NCBI GenBank assembly: GCA_904066235.2
Contig: CAJFCV020000001.1
Location: 6,448,001-6,512,000 of the forward strand
DNA length: 64,000 bases
Direction of reading: 5' to 3'
DNA from: Bursaphelenchus xylophilus
Lineage: Eukaryota; Nematoda; Chromadorea; Rhabditida; Aphelenchoididae
Within the stretch, counting starts at the first letter, position 1. Each line of letters starts with the position of its first letter. Position numbers and translations under genes: made by a program. Below are positions 1 to 13,200 of this stretch, piece by piece. The notes beneath the pieces are model-generated. The model did not search any database, was not told the DNA's origin, and worked only from the letters and a program-made list of their open reading frames with translations.

Positions 1-570
1 AGCCTATCCAGTTTAACTCTCTACCAAAATCAAGGGTCCTCTTACAGTGATATTCAGGATAGAAAAGTAAGCATCCAGGATTGAAATAATTTTTGTGATT
101 TTAGTACAGCTTTGAAAACAGTATGAACAGAGTTGACGTCGAGAAAGACCTGGTCTTCTCCGCTGTCACAGATGTCCTGAATTCTCTGAAAGATCTTCAA
201 GACAGCAAATATTCAGACAGTATAACAATACTGCTTAATTCTACTGAAGTAAGTGGTAAAATCTGCATTAACTTTTCTTTAGAAAATATTATTTTTACTC
301 CAAGAGTTGCTCGTCATCATTATTCCCCATCTTGGATTGCTGGATCAGCCAATAAAAAGTAAAGTAGATGAGGCGGTGGATCTTCTTAATGATGATTGTG
401 AAGTCCTTAAAGAATTGATACAGATAATGACTCAAGAAGAAGATCAGCAGAGTATAAATCGGCATATAGATGTCATCTCCACGCTCTCGAGGACGTTGCG
501 ATCACATACTCAAGGATTCTGGAACACATTTCATTTGGCCAGGATTAGGTCAAATCTCCCAAATGTTTAA
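1..570 (+). CDS. kin-32: FAK-like tyrosine kinase, C-terminal FAT domain only (partial)
   Basis: This is the 3' end of a gene that enters from the left edge. Three exons can be read: 1-66, 105-248 and 283-570 (stop), separated by introns of 38 and 34 nt with GT-AG ends. The reading frame stays open across both junctions. The protein is helical and resembles the focal adhesion targeting four-helix bundle at the end of focal adhesion kinases. The pattern VFSAVTDVLNSL..LQ aligns with the first FAT helix, a Leu-rich KILFLLQELL segment with the second, and the ending ...LARIRSNL resembles the final FAT helix (..DQARLKML in vertebrate FAK). In that family FAT binds paxillin-type LD motifs and targets the kinase to adhesions. 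The kinase and FERM parts lie outside the window. The call rests on pattern similarity only; another helical-bundle tail is possible. Confidence 0.5.
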
Positions 571-608
571 AGTATCTTCCTTTATTTATTCAGTGATCTT
601 TGATCGGA

Positions 609-614
609 AATAAA
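609..614 (+). terminator. AATAAA polyadenylation signal after the FAK-like gene
   Basis: Canonical AATAAA hexamer about 40 nt after the stop codon at 570, in a position suited to 3' end formation of the FAK-like gene. Confidence 0.45.
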
Positions 615-710
615 AAGTCTAAAGAAACGTGCAGGCCATCCAAATGACGATAAACACCGATACCGGGAGAAAGACCACGTTGAATTTGTCCTTTTTTGGA
701 GTTTGTCATA

Positions 711-2090
711 ATATAAAGCGGGAGATAAAAGATTTTCTGAAAAATTTTTGAAATTTTTATGTTTTTACTTTTTTTTTAAAAAAAAAGTAAATTTTGAAAA
801 ATTTCCGGAAATTTTCGATTTCGGAAAGTCAAAAAACATTCTTACTCCGAACGACAAATTTTTGGAAAGTTGGATCAAAAATGGCTCGCCAAAAGGTCGA
901 TCCGGAAAGTTGAAACAAAAATGGCTCGCCCATTTTGGCTGGTGAGTAGGATGCCGTTTTTACTCACCTGCACGCCAATTTATTTTCTTCAAAACTATTT
1001 TTGCGAGCTGCGCCCGGGAATTCCAGACGTGTCAAATTTCTCTCTCCCGGAAGAAACGTTTTGATTTTTTTTGAAGTTGTGAATCTATTTTCTCCACGAA
1101 GATGGGCTAAAAAGTGATCAAGTAAGTTAGCATTAGCAAGAGGAGATGTACTTTTTTCATTTGACACCAAAAATTTTCCTTTTATTTCAGAGAAAGGTAC
1201 AAATTTTTTCCAATTCGTAAAGCTTCATGACCATGGATAATGTTTTGTTATATACTCTATCTATCAAACGCCACCAATTTTGATTTCTAGGTGTCATGTA
1301 CAATATCGAAATCCGCTCAGATCCGCCGGATTTTTGCCACGAAGGCGTTCTAAACTGAGGTAATAACGTAGTAAGGCTCAAATAACGTTGTTACAATAAC
1401 TTGAAGATAGTTTGCATAGGTTTTACTTTCGTATAACATACTTTTTGGAAAGTTAGTATAGTATTTGAAACTTTTACGTCGTTATTCCTCAAAATTTATA
1501 GGGTTTCATACATGGGGAATATACATGAGAGTAGGGTCTCCTCTAAACGTTTCCCGACTTAGAATCTTGACGTCGTAGCAAAAAACGAGATAATCTCACT
1601 TACATTATCCATGGTCATGAAGCTTTACGAATTGGAAAAATTTTGTACCTTTCTCTGAAATAAAAGGGAAAATTTTGGTGTCAAATGAAAAACGTACATC
1701 TCCTCTTGCTAATGCTAACTTACTTGATCACTTTTTAGCCCATCTTCGTGGAGAACATAGCTTCAGAACATCGCACAAACATAAAAATAATTTTTTCGGA
1801 AGAGAAAAATTTGACACATCAGGGAAAGACTTGGCGTCAACCTTGCAACCTGCAGTGCGGGGCCAAAAAGATGATGAAAGTAAAAACAAGCTCTGACTTT
1901 CCGCGACTCCGAGCGGGGAGTAAGATCCGATCCTACTCCCGACCTTCAAGTCGGAAAGCCAGAAACAAAATTGACTTTCTTTTGCATTTTCCGGAAAGTA
2001 AACTGAAAATTTACTTTTTTTTAAAAAAAAAAGTAAAAACAGAAAAATTTCAAAAATTTTTCAGAAAATCTTTTATCTCCCGCTTTATAT
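711..2090. mobile_element. Foldback (long inverted repeat) transposon
   Basis: A non-coding element with long inverted arms. The outer ends read ATATAAAGCGGGAGATAAAAG at 711 and its complement ending at 2090. A second inverted block near 1080-1240 matches 1605-1760 in reverse, covering the stretch around 'gatgggctaaaaagtgatca'. Between these the arms are diverged or rearranged. The terminal A/T-rich motif (poly-T next to poly-A) recurs symmetrically near 765-790 and 2010-2035. No transposase frame is visible, so this is a non-autonomous foldback or MITE-like element. Possible target duplication is TA or ATA but is ambiguous because the arms themselves end in AT-rich sequence. Confidence 0.8.
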
Positions 2091-2107
2091 AACGATGACG
2101 TAATTAC

Positions 2108-2736
2108 CTTGTATTCGTGGGAATGGATAATCCAAGCTTCGAATTTCTCCTGCCATGAATTAGGTTGGGGAAAGTTGGGCTTACTGTGATGTACAGTAGC
2201 AATGACCACGTATTCGAATACTTCCGTATTCCTGTTCCCTTCACTAACACAATCATCCACTCAATCCCAAACTCACTCATCTTGTTGTTCAACGTTCCAA
2301 TTTCCGGTTAGATCATAATCCTCAGACCTCCGAATATTCAAAACCTTATGGTTTAATCGAACATGCTGGGCTACCCCATAATAATCAGCATAATCTTCGA
2401 AGTACTTTGGACAGTCTTGAAATCAAATATCACTGACACTTTACATACCCCTCCGCGGAATAAAGGGGGCCGCTTTTTTGGGGTCGCAAAGTCAGAATAA
2501 GAACGTAATTCTTTGGAAGTAGTTGTTAACTGTAAAGCTCATAAAAGTACCATACTCAATATCCTCACGTTTGTAATTCCACAAACCGCAGATCGAATTT
2601 GTGGTTTCAAAAACGATGGGAGTAAATCCATATTCAAGAGCCCGTCTAACCGAAATTACCGTAGCCAAAAGTGGAATTACTTGGCTGTTGGCAATCCAGA
2701 TGGGCCAGCTCCAACAACAAATAATGTCTTCGACAT
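2108..2736 (-). pseudogene. Flavin-containing monooxygenase fragment, probably dead
   Basis: On the minus strand the frame opens at 2736 with MSKTLFVVGAGPSGLPTA, the FAD-binding GxGxSG motif of flavin monooxygenases. A 35-nt intron (2646-2680) leads to RALEYGFTPIV, another family signature. Further down come TSKELRSYSDF, then YFEDYADYYGV..VRLNHKVLNIRR, then FEYVVIATVHHSKPNFPQ and HSHEYK, all in the family's usual order. Short introns of 33-35 nt can be placed between most blocks. The SDF block and the YFEDY block do not join in frame by any donor and acceptor I can find. After HSHEYK a donor (gtaatt) runs straight into the 711-2090 foldback element, and the NADPH-binding half of the enzyme is not found beyond it. 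I therefore call a truncated pseudogene; a gene with an unusual intron is less likely. Confidence 0.7.
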
Positions 2737-4293
2737 CACATGGTTATCAAGAAGCTTCGATCTTTCTTTTTAACATTATGTATAAAATGAGCGGAGTTTG
2801 AATTTTCAAGGTTCAGGTCAAAGAAAAAACATGTACTTTTTTGTTTGTATACCCATGCAGTGCCCATTCTGTGGCCCTTTAACTTTACCCAATTGCAGAG
2901 AAAAGCAAATTAATTCCGAATGAGCGATAGCTGTCCAGTCATGGCCAAACTCTTTAAAAGTCCATGAGGAAAAGCGGGGGATGAGGAAGGATAAGTTGGC
3001 TGTCCCCGCCAGCTGGATTTGTTTTTACCTGCGCGGTTCATTAGAGGGCGGTCTAGTCTTTAATTTGGCAAATCCCTTTTTTGGCGCGTTGCCTGGTAGC
3101 CGGTGAACTTAGAAGTCATTCAACTTGTGGGCATATCCTACTTGTCCACAGTTATCAGGTAAGTTGCCTTGGGTGTTCTCTAGATGTCTTTTTTCTTTAC
3201 AATTATTTTCTGTTTGTAATCCTATTGTTCACTCATTGTTTGGCTTTAAGATATTCGGTTGTGGTCCTCTGAGCACGTGGTTAAGGTCATTTTGATCCCA
3301 TAAACTATTGATCCGCACTTTTATATTTACTGTGATATTTACATAATATACAAAAACGAATCAATTTTGATATAAACGCAAATTTCTATACGAAATTAAG
3401 TCATTCATAAATATTTTAATAGCATGTATAATAATAACTCCAATAAAATACACTAACCCTCAATTTTGTTTTGCAGAAGCATTTTTTCAATATCGAAATT
3501 CCACAAAAAAATCGTAAATACTGAATCAGATTTAAGTATTATGGGACATATTGCATAATCTTTGCAACATCAAGTGCCGGAACCAGTGGGAGACATTACT
3601 TGCTTCTCATCTGTCAGCCCCGGCTCAAGCACTGTCCCCAATCTTGGCCAAATGGGTGACTTTATGTTTTTGCGGGAAGAAATGCGCATTCTTCCCCTTA
3701 GTGCTCAAGGGCACTTAAATTGAACTCGGCCAGTCAGAATGGTGTCAGTAAGGGGTTTAGTCTGAGTTTCTTTTTTTTATTGATAGTGGAGTAAGCTGGT
3801 TCCTTCTTTGGGTCTTTATTTATTTCTTGGATGGCGGCCAGGAAAACTGAATTTGGGCCATTTAAGGGCGTCTTCTTGTAACGGGGGGTCTGTAGTCAAG
3901 GCAAGACCTCTGGCTATTTTTTGTTTGTTTTGTCAATTTCAAAGGTGTCAGTCGTCTTAGGCCGTTACGAGTATTTTTTGTTTGTCACCTTACTTTTGCA
4001 AAAAATATGAATGTTTTAGTACTATACTCCTAAAAATATTTCCAATTGTGGGAATATCTCATTAAAATAATATTTTATGACTAATACGACGTCGTCTTCA
4101 ATAGGTCATTAGACTGACTCCGCCCCCTCTCTCATCATCCGGAGATTTTTCGCGCTTCTCAAAATCTCTTCCCTTAAAGAGACTCAGCTGAAATGCCGTT
4201 CTAGATCTGGTTCTGTGATGCTCAGTCTTGGCCACTCCTTGGCCATTTAATTCCCGTTCTGTTTCTTATTCCCGCACTCCATTTTGATGGGAA
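2737..4293. other. Intergenic stretch upstream of the long hmr-1 transcript
   Basis: About 1.5 kb without a convincing gene. It should hold the promoter and 5' leader of the long cadherin transcript, since the signal-peptide exon begins at 4294. Short open frames here (for example at 3081-3272) have no family resemblance. I see no clear TATA box or repeat. Confidence 0.4.
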
Positions 4294-7200
4294 ATGTTGG
4301 GATGCGCCTTGTTATTCCTCCTCTGCGGCCATATTTCAGCAATTAAAGTAAGTAGCGGCATTATTCAAATATCTTTTGATTAAATATTTAATTCTTATAG
4401 ACCTATAAAATATGTTCCGATCTCCTTCCTTCGAGTGTAATTGTGGATCTAAGAGAAGATGGGATTAGCAGAGACAACGAGCAGATAACATTACTTACAA
4501 AATCAAAGTTCGAACTCGATGGGAGATTACTGTATTCAAAGGAAAAATTGGAAAACGGAGAAATGTTCAGATTGGAGTTCTTGGCCGTGGATAATATGGA
4601 TCAGGAGAGAATTCTGGTCGTCTATGTTACGGCCACCGATAAGTAGGTGTCCAAAAAAATGCTGTCAGAGATATTTAGACACAACTGACCTTTAGGAAGC
4701 TTTTGCATAATTAACTAGACCTTCTTCGTTGCAGATGCCACATCTCGTTTTCCCACACAGTTTATCACGCAAGAATTACGAATAATAAATTCATTTCTGA
4801 TGCCCCAATTAGGATAAACGCAACTAAGAACATTTCTATCAAACAAATCTCCCCGGCGAACCATTTAAATATTCAGGACTATATTCAAAATGAATGGACT
4901 TACATTACGGTAAGCATTGCGTAATATCTCATCAATTTAAAGATTCCTGTGGAGAATCGAATTAAAGACTTCCCAATACATCTGGGAGTGTACATAAACG
5001 ATGTTCTGGCCAGTGTGACCATAATCAAAGCTTCTTCTCCACAGAAAATCCAAGAATATGATGTTACGACGGACAATGTCATCAGCAGCAAGGCAGTGTT
5101 AAAATTGGGGTAAGAAGTGTAAAAAGTTTAACAAAAATGCCATTTAGAGACAGCAATGATTATTGGATGCCCTCGAAGAAAGTTCCGTTTTACGTCAAAG
5201 ATGATGTCATATTTCCCACGTTTTCCATTTACAATGGACATTATGAGTTTACAGTAATCGATTCTGAAGTAGGTTAGTATTGAAAGTAATAAATGGTTTA
5301 GAATAACCAAACTCCCGTAAAGCTCAGAATTGGGCATCAACATAAAAGACGGAAGAAGAATGTAAAGAGGGGTTTGAATCTAGAAAGTGGGATCAGAGGA
5401 CAAGATATGAACATCTTTGTCAAAGAGAACAGCCCCTTGAGAACTTTGAAAGAAGTAAGTGATTAATTACTGTCAGCTTTTGCACATGAAATTATGTCTT
5501 ATTTACAGAAGATTCCATTAAATCATCATGAGAAAATTGAATCATATTCTCCCTTGGATGGACCCTTGATGATACGTCAAGATGGCTCTCTGGAATTAAT
5601 CCAATCCTTAAATTTCGAGTCGGAAAACCAGTTCCAAGTCCAAGTGCAAATCTCTGGAGGTGGGTATTTTTTTAATCCAATTTCGGACTCCCCTCGTCCG
5701 GCTCTTCTTTTCGGCCACTTTGGCCGGAAATTACTCTTGGCTCAAAACCATTTCATTTGGCAGCCAAAAATGGGCTAGAAAGAGATGGCCAAATTACAAC
5801 AGAGGAATTGAAGGAGCCTTCACTCCTTCCCCGGCCTCCCCGCGAATAAAATTAATTCAATCTTGCCTGGTGCTTTGTGAAAAGCGGTGCCGTTACCTGC
5901 TGAGCGAAAAGAATGGACAGAGAGAGCTATTTATTTTTCAGCTAATTAAAACACGGCGGTCATTTTGAGTCTTTATTTGTATCTCTCTGTAAAAAGAATC
6001 AGAAAAGACAGATGTCACATGCAGAAAACAAATAAAAAACATTATTTTAGGAAGAACTCAAGTAATCCACATCCATGTTCTTGATGTACCCGAGCCTCCG
6101 GCTTTTACCAATTCCCCACTGCCTTTCAGAGGTATCATACCGAACAATGCACCAATTGGATGCAAGATTTTTGAGGTACAAAAATACAATGCAGGATGCG
6201 CCATTTTTGTGGCCCGATTTCAATTGTCTATGACTTTATTACTTTTTGGCCAAATTTGAATCTCCTTTTTCCCTTAATCGTCATGACCTCGTTTTCTTTG
6301 ATATAGTACCAAATACGTGGCATGAATCCAGAATTCCGCAACCTTCATGGTGAAAAATAAGAGATCTCAAAAAATGCCCATAAGACAAGATACTAAGGTA
6401 TAACATATTTGGTACACACAAAACGGGATATTCTGAAGATCTTCAAAAAATGGCGCATCCTTTAAAAAATTAGAATTCAATTTGAGTCATCATATTCTAT
6501 ACTTACAGTTCAACGCAAGAAATGAGCAAGGAGAAGGAGATAACCATGTCAATTACGACCTTATAAACACGGAGCGTAAGTAAACCAAAAAACATTATTT
6601 CAAGATCCATCAACTTTCCAAACCTTTTAATTTTTAGCAAAGAATGCTTTCACCGTCGACAGGAACACCGGGAGCGTTCGAACAGCCTTGCAGAGTTATA
6701 ATACTACACAGATTTATCGAGTATTTGCCCAGACACACAGCATACATAACTTTACATTGGTAAGAAAAAATTTTTGTAAAATAATTAAACCGCAGAAAAG
6801 TGAGATCGCGGTTCTCGAACTCTTCGCCGACGATCTGCCCCCTCAATTTATGCAAAATGTGTATTCTGTAGTCATCCCAGAGAACTCGACAATTGGAACA
6901 AGGTATGCGTAGCTGAAAACAAAGTAAAGTAATCGATTTAGTATTGTACAACTACTTGTTCATGAGTTCCCATCTGTCAGAAATGGACAAAGGAAGACAG
7001 CACCCTCCTTTTCATTAATTTTTGACAATAACCAATACCCTTACTTTACAATAGACCCGCATACTGGTGTCATAACTTTGCAGAGACCCTTGGATTTCGA
7101 TGAAATGGGAGTTACAAAGACCTTCAAGTTGACAGGTATCACTGATCAAAATAAAAGAGAACCTTCTAGGTGTTGTCACGCAAGAAGCTAGAGAAAGCAA

Positions 7201-10200
7201 AGTGCCTGTGGAGGTTACCATTCTCGACGTTAATGACAATAAGCCCATATTTACACAATCTTTGTACACAGCTGTCGTTAAAGAAGACGTGACATCAGAT
7301 GTCATGATTCTGAAAGCCACCGCAATTGACAAAGACTCAAGTTTGAATAGTCACATCGATTACGCAATTGATCATCCCCTGTTCCGGATAAATGAAAACG
7401 GCGAAATCTACGCGACAAAGAAGTTAGATGCAGATGGGACAAAAGAAAAGTATCGAATATACAAGATGAATGTGACTGCGACAGACAGAGGGAATCCTCC
7501 ATTATCCGACATGGCTACCATTCACCTACGAGTGGAGAATACCAATGATGAAGCCCCTGTCTTCTTACCCACAGCTGAATATCAGGCCGAGATTGCAGAA
7601 GATGCCCAAGGATTCACTCCAGTGATACAAGTTCAGGCCACTGATATTGACACGGACCGGGTTCGGTTTTATTTTAACGACCATGGCTCTAAAGTCAGGG
7701 AAACGGAGTATTTCCAAATAGATGAGGATACAGGTATGAGGAATCTGCAAGATTTCTGAGAGTCGTATTTTTAGGACTCATAAGATTACTACCCAATGTA
7801 AAAGCGTCCGATTTAACGCGAGAAACAGAGCCATTGACCCTCGAAGTCATCGCTGAAGATGACGGTTCATGTTGCCAAAACGAAGACTCCGTATTTCATC
7901 GCTCGATGGCCAAAGTTTATGTTTCAATCCTAGACGTGAATAACAACCGCCCCGAATTCCCAGATTGCCAGATCTACAGTAATATAGCCAAGTTAGAAGA
8001 AGGAACTTATTACGAAAACGGACCTGTTGTACTTCGGGTGAAAGCAATAGATAACGACACCTCGTCAAACGGTGACATTGTATATTCATTGTACTATTCC
8101 AATACTGAGCAACGACATCCATTTGTGATCCATCCAATCACCGGCGATCTGAAACCAGCGGCTGGATTTGTGTTCGATAGAGAACAACGGGCTTATGAGG
8201 AGGTTACAGTAAAGGTAAATCTTCTGCGAAAATCTAATGTTTCTTTAGGCCTCAGATAAAGCAGAGCGACCGTTGATTGGATTCTGTCAGTTCACAGTTC
8301 AGATCCTCGATGTTAATGATAATGCCCCTCAGTTCGACCGTCTTTTGTATGAAACTACAATTTCCCGGATGACCCAACCTCACACCTCCATCTTGTCCGT
8401 TATTGCAGAAGATGCCGATTCCCCTCCCAATGCAAATATTACTTATCGATTATTACCCGATCTAAGTGCGGCCAAGAAACATCGTCATGACGATCAATAT
8501 TTTGACCTGATATCAGAGGGATCACCAGAAATCGGCATTAAAAAGGAAATACCTGCATCTAAAACAAAGTTTGTGTTCCTTGTAGAGGCCAATGACAATG
8601 GAAGGCCGAATAAAAACAGCACTGTACAAGTATATGTCAACGTTCATGAAGAGAATTACTATGCTCCCCAATGGCAGAACACGGCATTATGTCCATCAAC
8701 TGTTCATATAGACGAAGACATCCAAAAGAATTCCATCTTATTCAAATGCCTCGCCTTATCGGGACATTCAAATACAAACCCCGTCACATATTCGTAAGTG
8801 AAACCTTTGCACTGGACATTGTAACAATATTTTTAGAATGAAGATTGGAGCCAAAATGTCAACAAACAGTAAGCAAACATTCAGAGAGTTCAAACAAAAG
8901 ATTGATGGACTTGATTGGGTGATTGTACGTAACATGGACATGCTAGATTACGAGAAGGTCCAGAATTACACTCTTACCCTTACAGCAACAGTAAGTAGAA
9001 GAATTGTAATCTATGTTGTCTTAGGATATCCATTCAATGATTGCGACTGATAGAAGATTGAAAGTAATAGTAAAGGATAAGAATGATGGAGTTCCTCGAT
9101 TCTCTGTGGATAAGTTCACAGGAACTGTCGAGGAAGAGAAAGATCCCGACTTTTATACGGACAGGAAACCAATTGTGGTTGTGAAAGCTGAGGATTCCGA
9201 TTCAGAAGGTCCTCAGAGCGAAATTCGTTATTCTATTGTGGATGATGCAAAACAAAAATTCCGAATTGATGAAATTACCGGGGCCATTTACCCAATTATC
9301 AAGTTTGACAGAGAAAAAAGGAATACCTACATATTCGATGTGGAAGCACGAGATAATATGAACTCCAGTTTACCGGGAATTTATGGGCCAAATAAAGGTA
9401 TCGTCCATAAAAAATGACTAATAACATTGAACTCAGATTTTGTGAAAATCCATATTTCCGTCTCTGACGTTAATGATAACCCCCCTTTCTTCGATCAGCC
9501 TCTATACGAACTGAGCGTAAAGGAGAATGCAGATCCGCTGGCAGAGTTAATGGTAATACGAGCGCAAGATAAAGACGAACGTAAGCGTAGACAGTTAGCA
9601 ACGTTAATTAACACTTTTAGAGTCAAGTCTGCGTTATAACCTTATGTCAATAGGAGAAGGAGAAGACCTTCCATTTGGTGTACGCACAGAAACTGGAACA
9701 ATATTTGTTAAAAACATGTTGGATTACGAAACGAAAAAAGATTATTACATGATTATGACTGTCACGGATGGAGTACATAACAGTTCTATCAACGTGACTG
9801 TCAACGTTGAAGATGTGAACGACAATCCCCCAGTGTTTGAGAAGGAAGCTTATGAGGTTACGATTGAAGAAGAAAATACACATGTGCCTGTTGTATTATT
9901 CAAGGTGAAAGCATTTGACACAGATGATATAACCAGAGAGAACCCCATTTTATATCAACTAGAAGGTCAAGGAGTCGGTGAATTCTTCGTATTAGATCCG
10001 CGAACCAATGACATCACAGTAATGAAACCATTGGACAGAGACCCACCTACAGGAATCCCTGTCTGGGAATTCGTGGTTCGAGCAACTGATGACAATGGAA
10101 ATGGGCTCAGTAATTATGCGACTGTCAGAGTAAACTTAAGAGACATCAACGACAACTCTCCTGTCTTCCTGGAACCTCTTATCGGTTATGTAGACGAGAA

Positions 10201-13200
10201 TCAAGAGCCAGGGCGGGATGGGCATTACGTTATGACGGTTGTGGCCGAAGATAATGATGACCCGGCATCTGAAAATGGTCAAGTTGAGTGCAGTATCGGA
10301 GTCAACAAAGAAATAGCGGGACAAATGCTATTCCGAATTGACGCACACAATGGGAAGATATTCTTGATGGTGAGTGTTGTAAAAAAATTGCAAAAAAGCC
10401 AGGGGTGGCCACCGGGCCGATTTGGTCCGAACAGTGCATCTGACGAATTGCCCGGGCCGGCCCACTGACCACCCCTGCCCGTTGGCTTCATGGAAATTGG
10501 GCAGAGTGAAATTGGACAGCAATAAATTGGACAGATCGTGGCTGTCCAATTTCCATCAAGCTTGCTATAAAAAATGTTTGCGAGAAACACTTGACACCAT
10601 GTGTCATGTATGGCTATTGCGCAATATATACAGGGGTGGTCAGTGGGCCGGGCCGGCCCGTCACGGGCCGGCCGGGCTCAAAAATGGAAAATTACAAACG
10701 GGCCGGGCCCGTCACGGGCCGGGCCGGGCCGCGGGCCTGGGGTTTTTCCGGCCCGGCCCGGCCCGTCTAAATTACAATGCCAAACCGTTGGCATTCATTG
10801 TTTTCGCGCCGGGAAAATTAATTGATGTTGTTATTGTTGCTGTTTCTCAAGTTCTAAAACGTTTACAAGTCTATAGTTCCATTATAAAACCACAAAACTA
10901 TCACATTGATCCTTTACTAGCTATATCAACGCCTTTTTTGCCTAAGTTTAGATCCCAAGCTTGGGCGCAGTTCGCAGAACCCTCTATAAACGGGCCTGCA
11001 CGGGCCGGGCCGGGCCGGGCCGGGCCGGGCCTGGAAAAAGACTAGACGGGCCGGGCCGGGCCGGTAATTAGACGGGCCGGGCCGCGGGCCGAAAATCGGA
11101 AAAATAGGGTCCGCTGACCACCCCTGAATATATATTTGCGAGCAATTTTTATTTTTTTTAGAGGAAAGTTGACCGAGAACTTTTATCAGAACGCGAATTT
11201 GTGATTGAAGTGATAGCGAATGATCTGGGATATCCGTCTCGAGAGTCGCAAGCCAATGTAACCATTAAAGTCCTCGATCTGAATGATAATCCGCCTTTCT
11301 TCGAGCATTCTCAATATAATGTTAGCATTCCGGAATCTCAACCTACCGATTCAGCAGTCTTTACATTGGTTGCATTTGACTTAGATATAGATGCTAGGTA
11401 TTTTTTTGATTGCATGTATAGCATGTTTTTCTTTATGGTTATTAATACTTTTTGTTAAGTCATACTTAATTTTTAGGAATAACGTGTTTTCATACGAATT
11501 ATTGGATCCGTCCGATCAATTTTATATGACCACCGAGATGTTGACCTCCGGTCCGAGTGTTGGAATTTTGCGGGTCAAAAAGGTGAGGATCATAAAAAGT
11601 TGGGTCATTTAGAGGTTTTTGGAGGGCCGAAACAGCTGTACGGGAAACAAAACCTCTTTCTTTGTGATCTTCTGACCATTGTTTAATAACGTCTTGGCGA
11701 TTTGTTTGGATTAGGTGCCAAGCCGGCCTTCTTTTTCTCCTCTTTGGACATTTCTGCAGCTTTGGGCGTTCGCTTCCGTTAAAGTCGCCCATTTCCGGAT
11801 TGCGCAGAGAGCGATGTTGGCATACACTTAACGGCATTAATTAGGGAACCCAGGGGCAATTAAATTATGCAAATTACCCAAGGTTCTTAACTTTTCTTTC
11901 CAAACATCAACAGCGATTAGTGTTCAAAACTGGGTCGGACGTTTATAGGTCGTTAAATGTGGAGGGTGAGGTCTGCAGTCATAGATAAATATTAATTTTC
12001 TTTGAGTGGGAAGTTGGTTGTTGCCCATTGTCCGATTAATCTCGGTTAGTCCCTATGGCTAACAAATACTTGGAATTTCCCCCTCCCGCACCCACCAGTT
12101 GACCCTTCCTCTTTTTTTATTTTCTGCGCGGTTTCTCCATCTTCTCCTTCTCGTTTTAAGTTATTGGGGTAATACAATTTGGGGATCTCTGTTGGATGCG
12201 AATGTCGTTTCTAATAATTCCTCCGACATTATTCCAGCGCGCTCGATTCCTGGTTTATTACCTTTCTTCGGTCAAAAAGAACACATAAAGTTCTCTCGAT
12301 TATTACAATACTGGGCGAAGGGGGCAAGCTTACAAGATCTCCCTCTTTCTTTTAATGAAATTCGCTGATTCCCTTATGGGCGACCCCACCATTTCCGTTA
12401 TGAGATGCATATGGATGAAGATCTTTCTCGCGCGCAACTCTTTAATATAAATTACCAGTTAGCACTCGTACGAATCTTGTTTCTAATATAATATTTCCCC
12501 TCTTTTTCCATTATCCACTTAGTCACAGGTCTGGGTTTGGTCCATTAAGAATGAAATGTTCTCCTGATGAGCGACGCTCGAGAAGTTCAAGTGACCTTGG
12601 GAGTTTGGCTGATTTTATCGTGTTTTCAGTAGAAATCTCCGTTTTCCCAACATTTTTTCTTTTCGGAAATGAATTTGTAATGCCTCAGGTAGAGATTGTC
12701 AGCTGTCCTCTGGCCTTTCTTTGTCATTTAGAGATTTCTGTTTTTTTACGAAAAGTCGTTTATCGTGAATGTTTCTACATTTTTATGGACTTGTCACCTG
12801 AGTTCATTAAATGTTTTGTGAGGACTCTCGTGGCGACTCTGAAGTGTCCACTTCTATTTTCTCTCTGGCCACTTTCACTATGCTCCCACCACTTGGAACT
12901 GCACTTTTTCGCGGGCCTAAAGACCTTTGCCTCGGACCTCTTTTGTGGCATGCGAATCTGCTCGGAATTTGCCCTCTGGGATTCTGTGGGAAAGGGCAGT
13001 GACAACTTTTTTAAGGTGAAGAGAGAAGGAGGATTCAAGACTAAAGCTCCTTCCGACCATTCTCCGGCTTCTCTTTTCGCTTTTTGACTCGATGAGATCC
13101 CTCCAGATTTCGGTGATCTGGTCCGATTTCCTTCTCAATGTCGGGTTTTCTCTTCCACAACGATTCTCTCATTCGTTTAAAATGAAAATGAGCGTCTTTG

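Noticed and set aside
10422..11045. 207-codon open frame on the plus strand inside the hmr-1 intron
   Set aside because: It is made of translated GGCCCG repeats of the hAT MITE (Gly-Pro-Ala-Arg runs) and crosses the element's boundary; composition alone explains it.
12551..13087. 178-codon open frame in the long hmr-1 intron
   Set aside because: Cys/Phe/Leu-rich with no family resemblance; overlapping open frames exist on the other strand and no splice context supports it.
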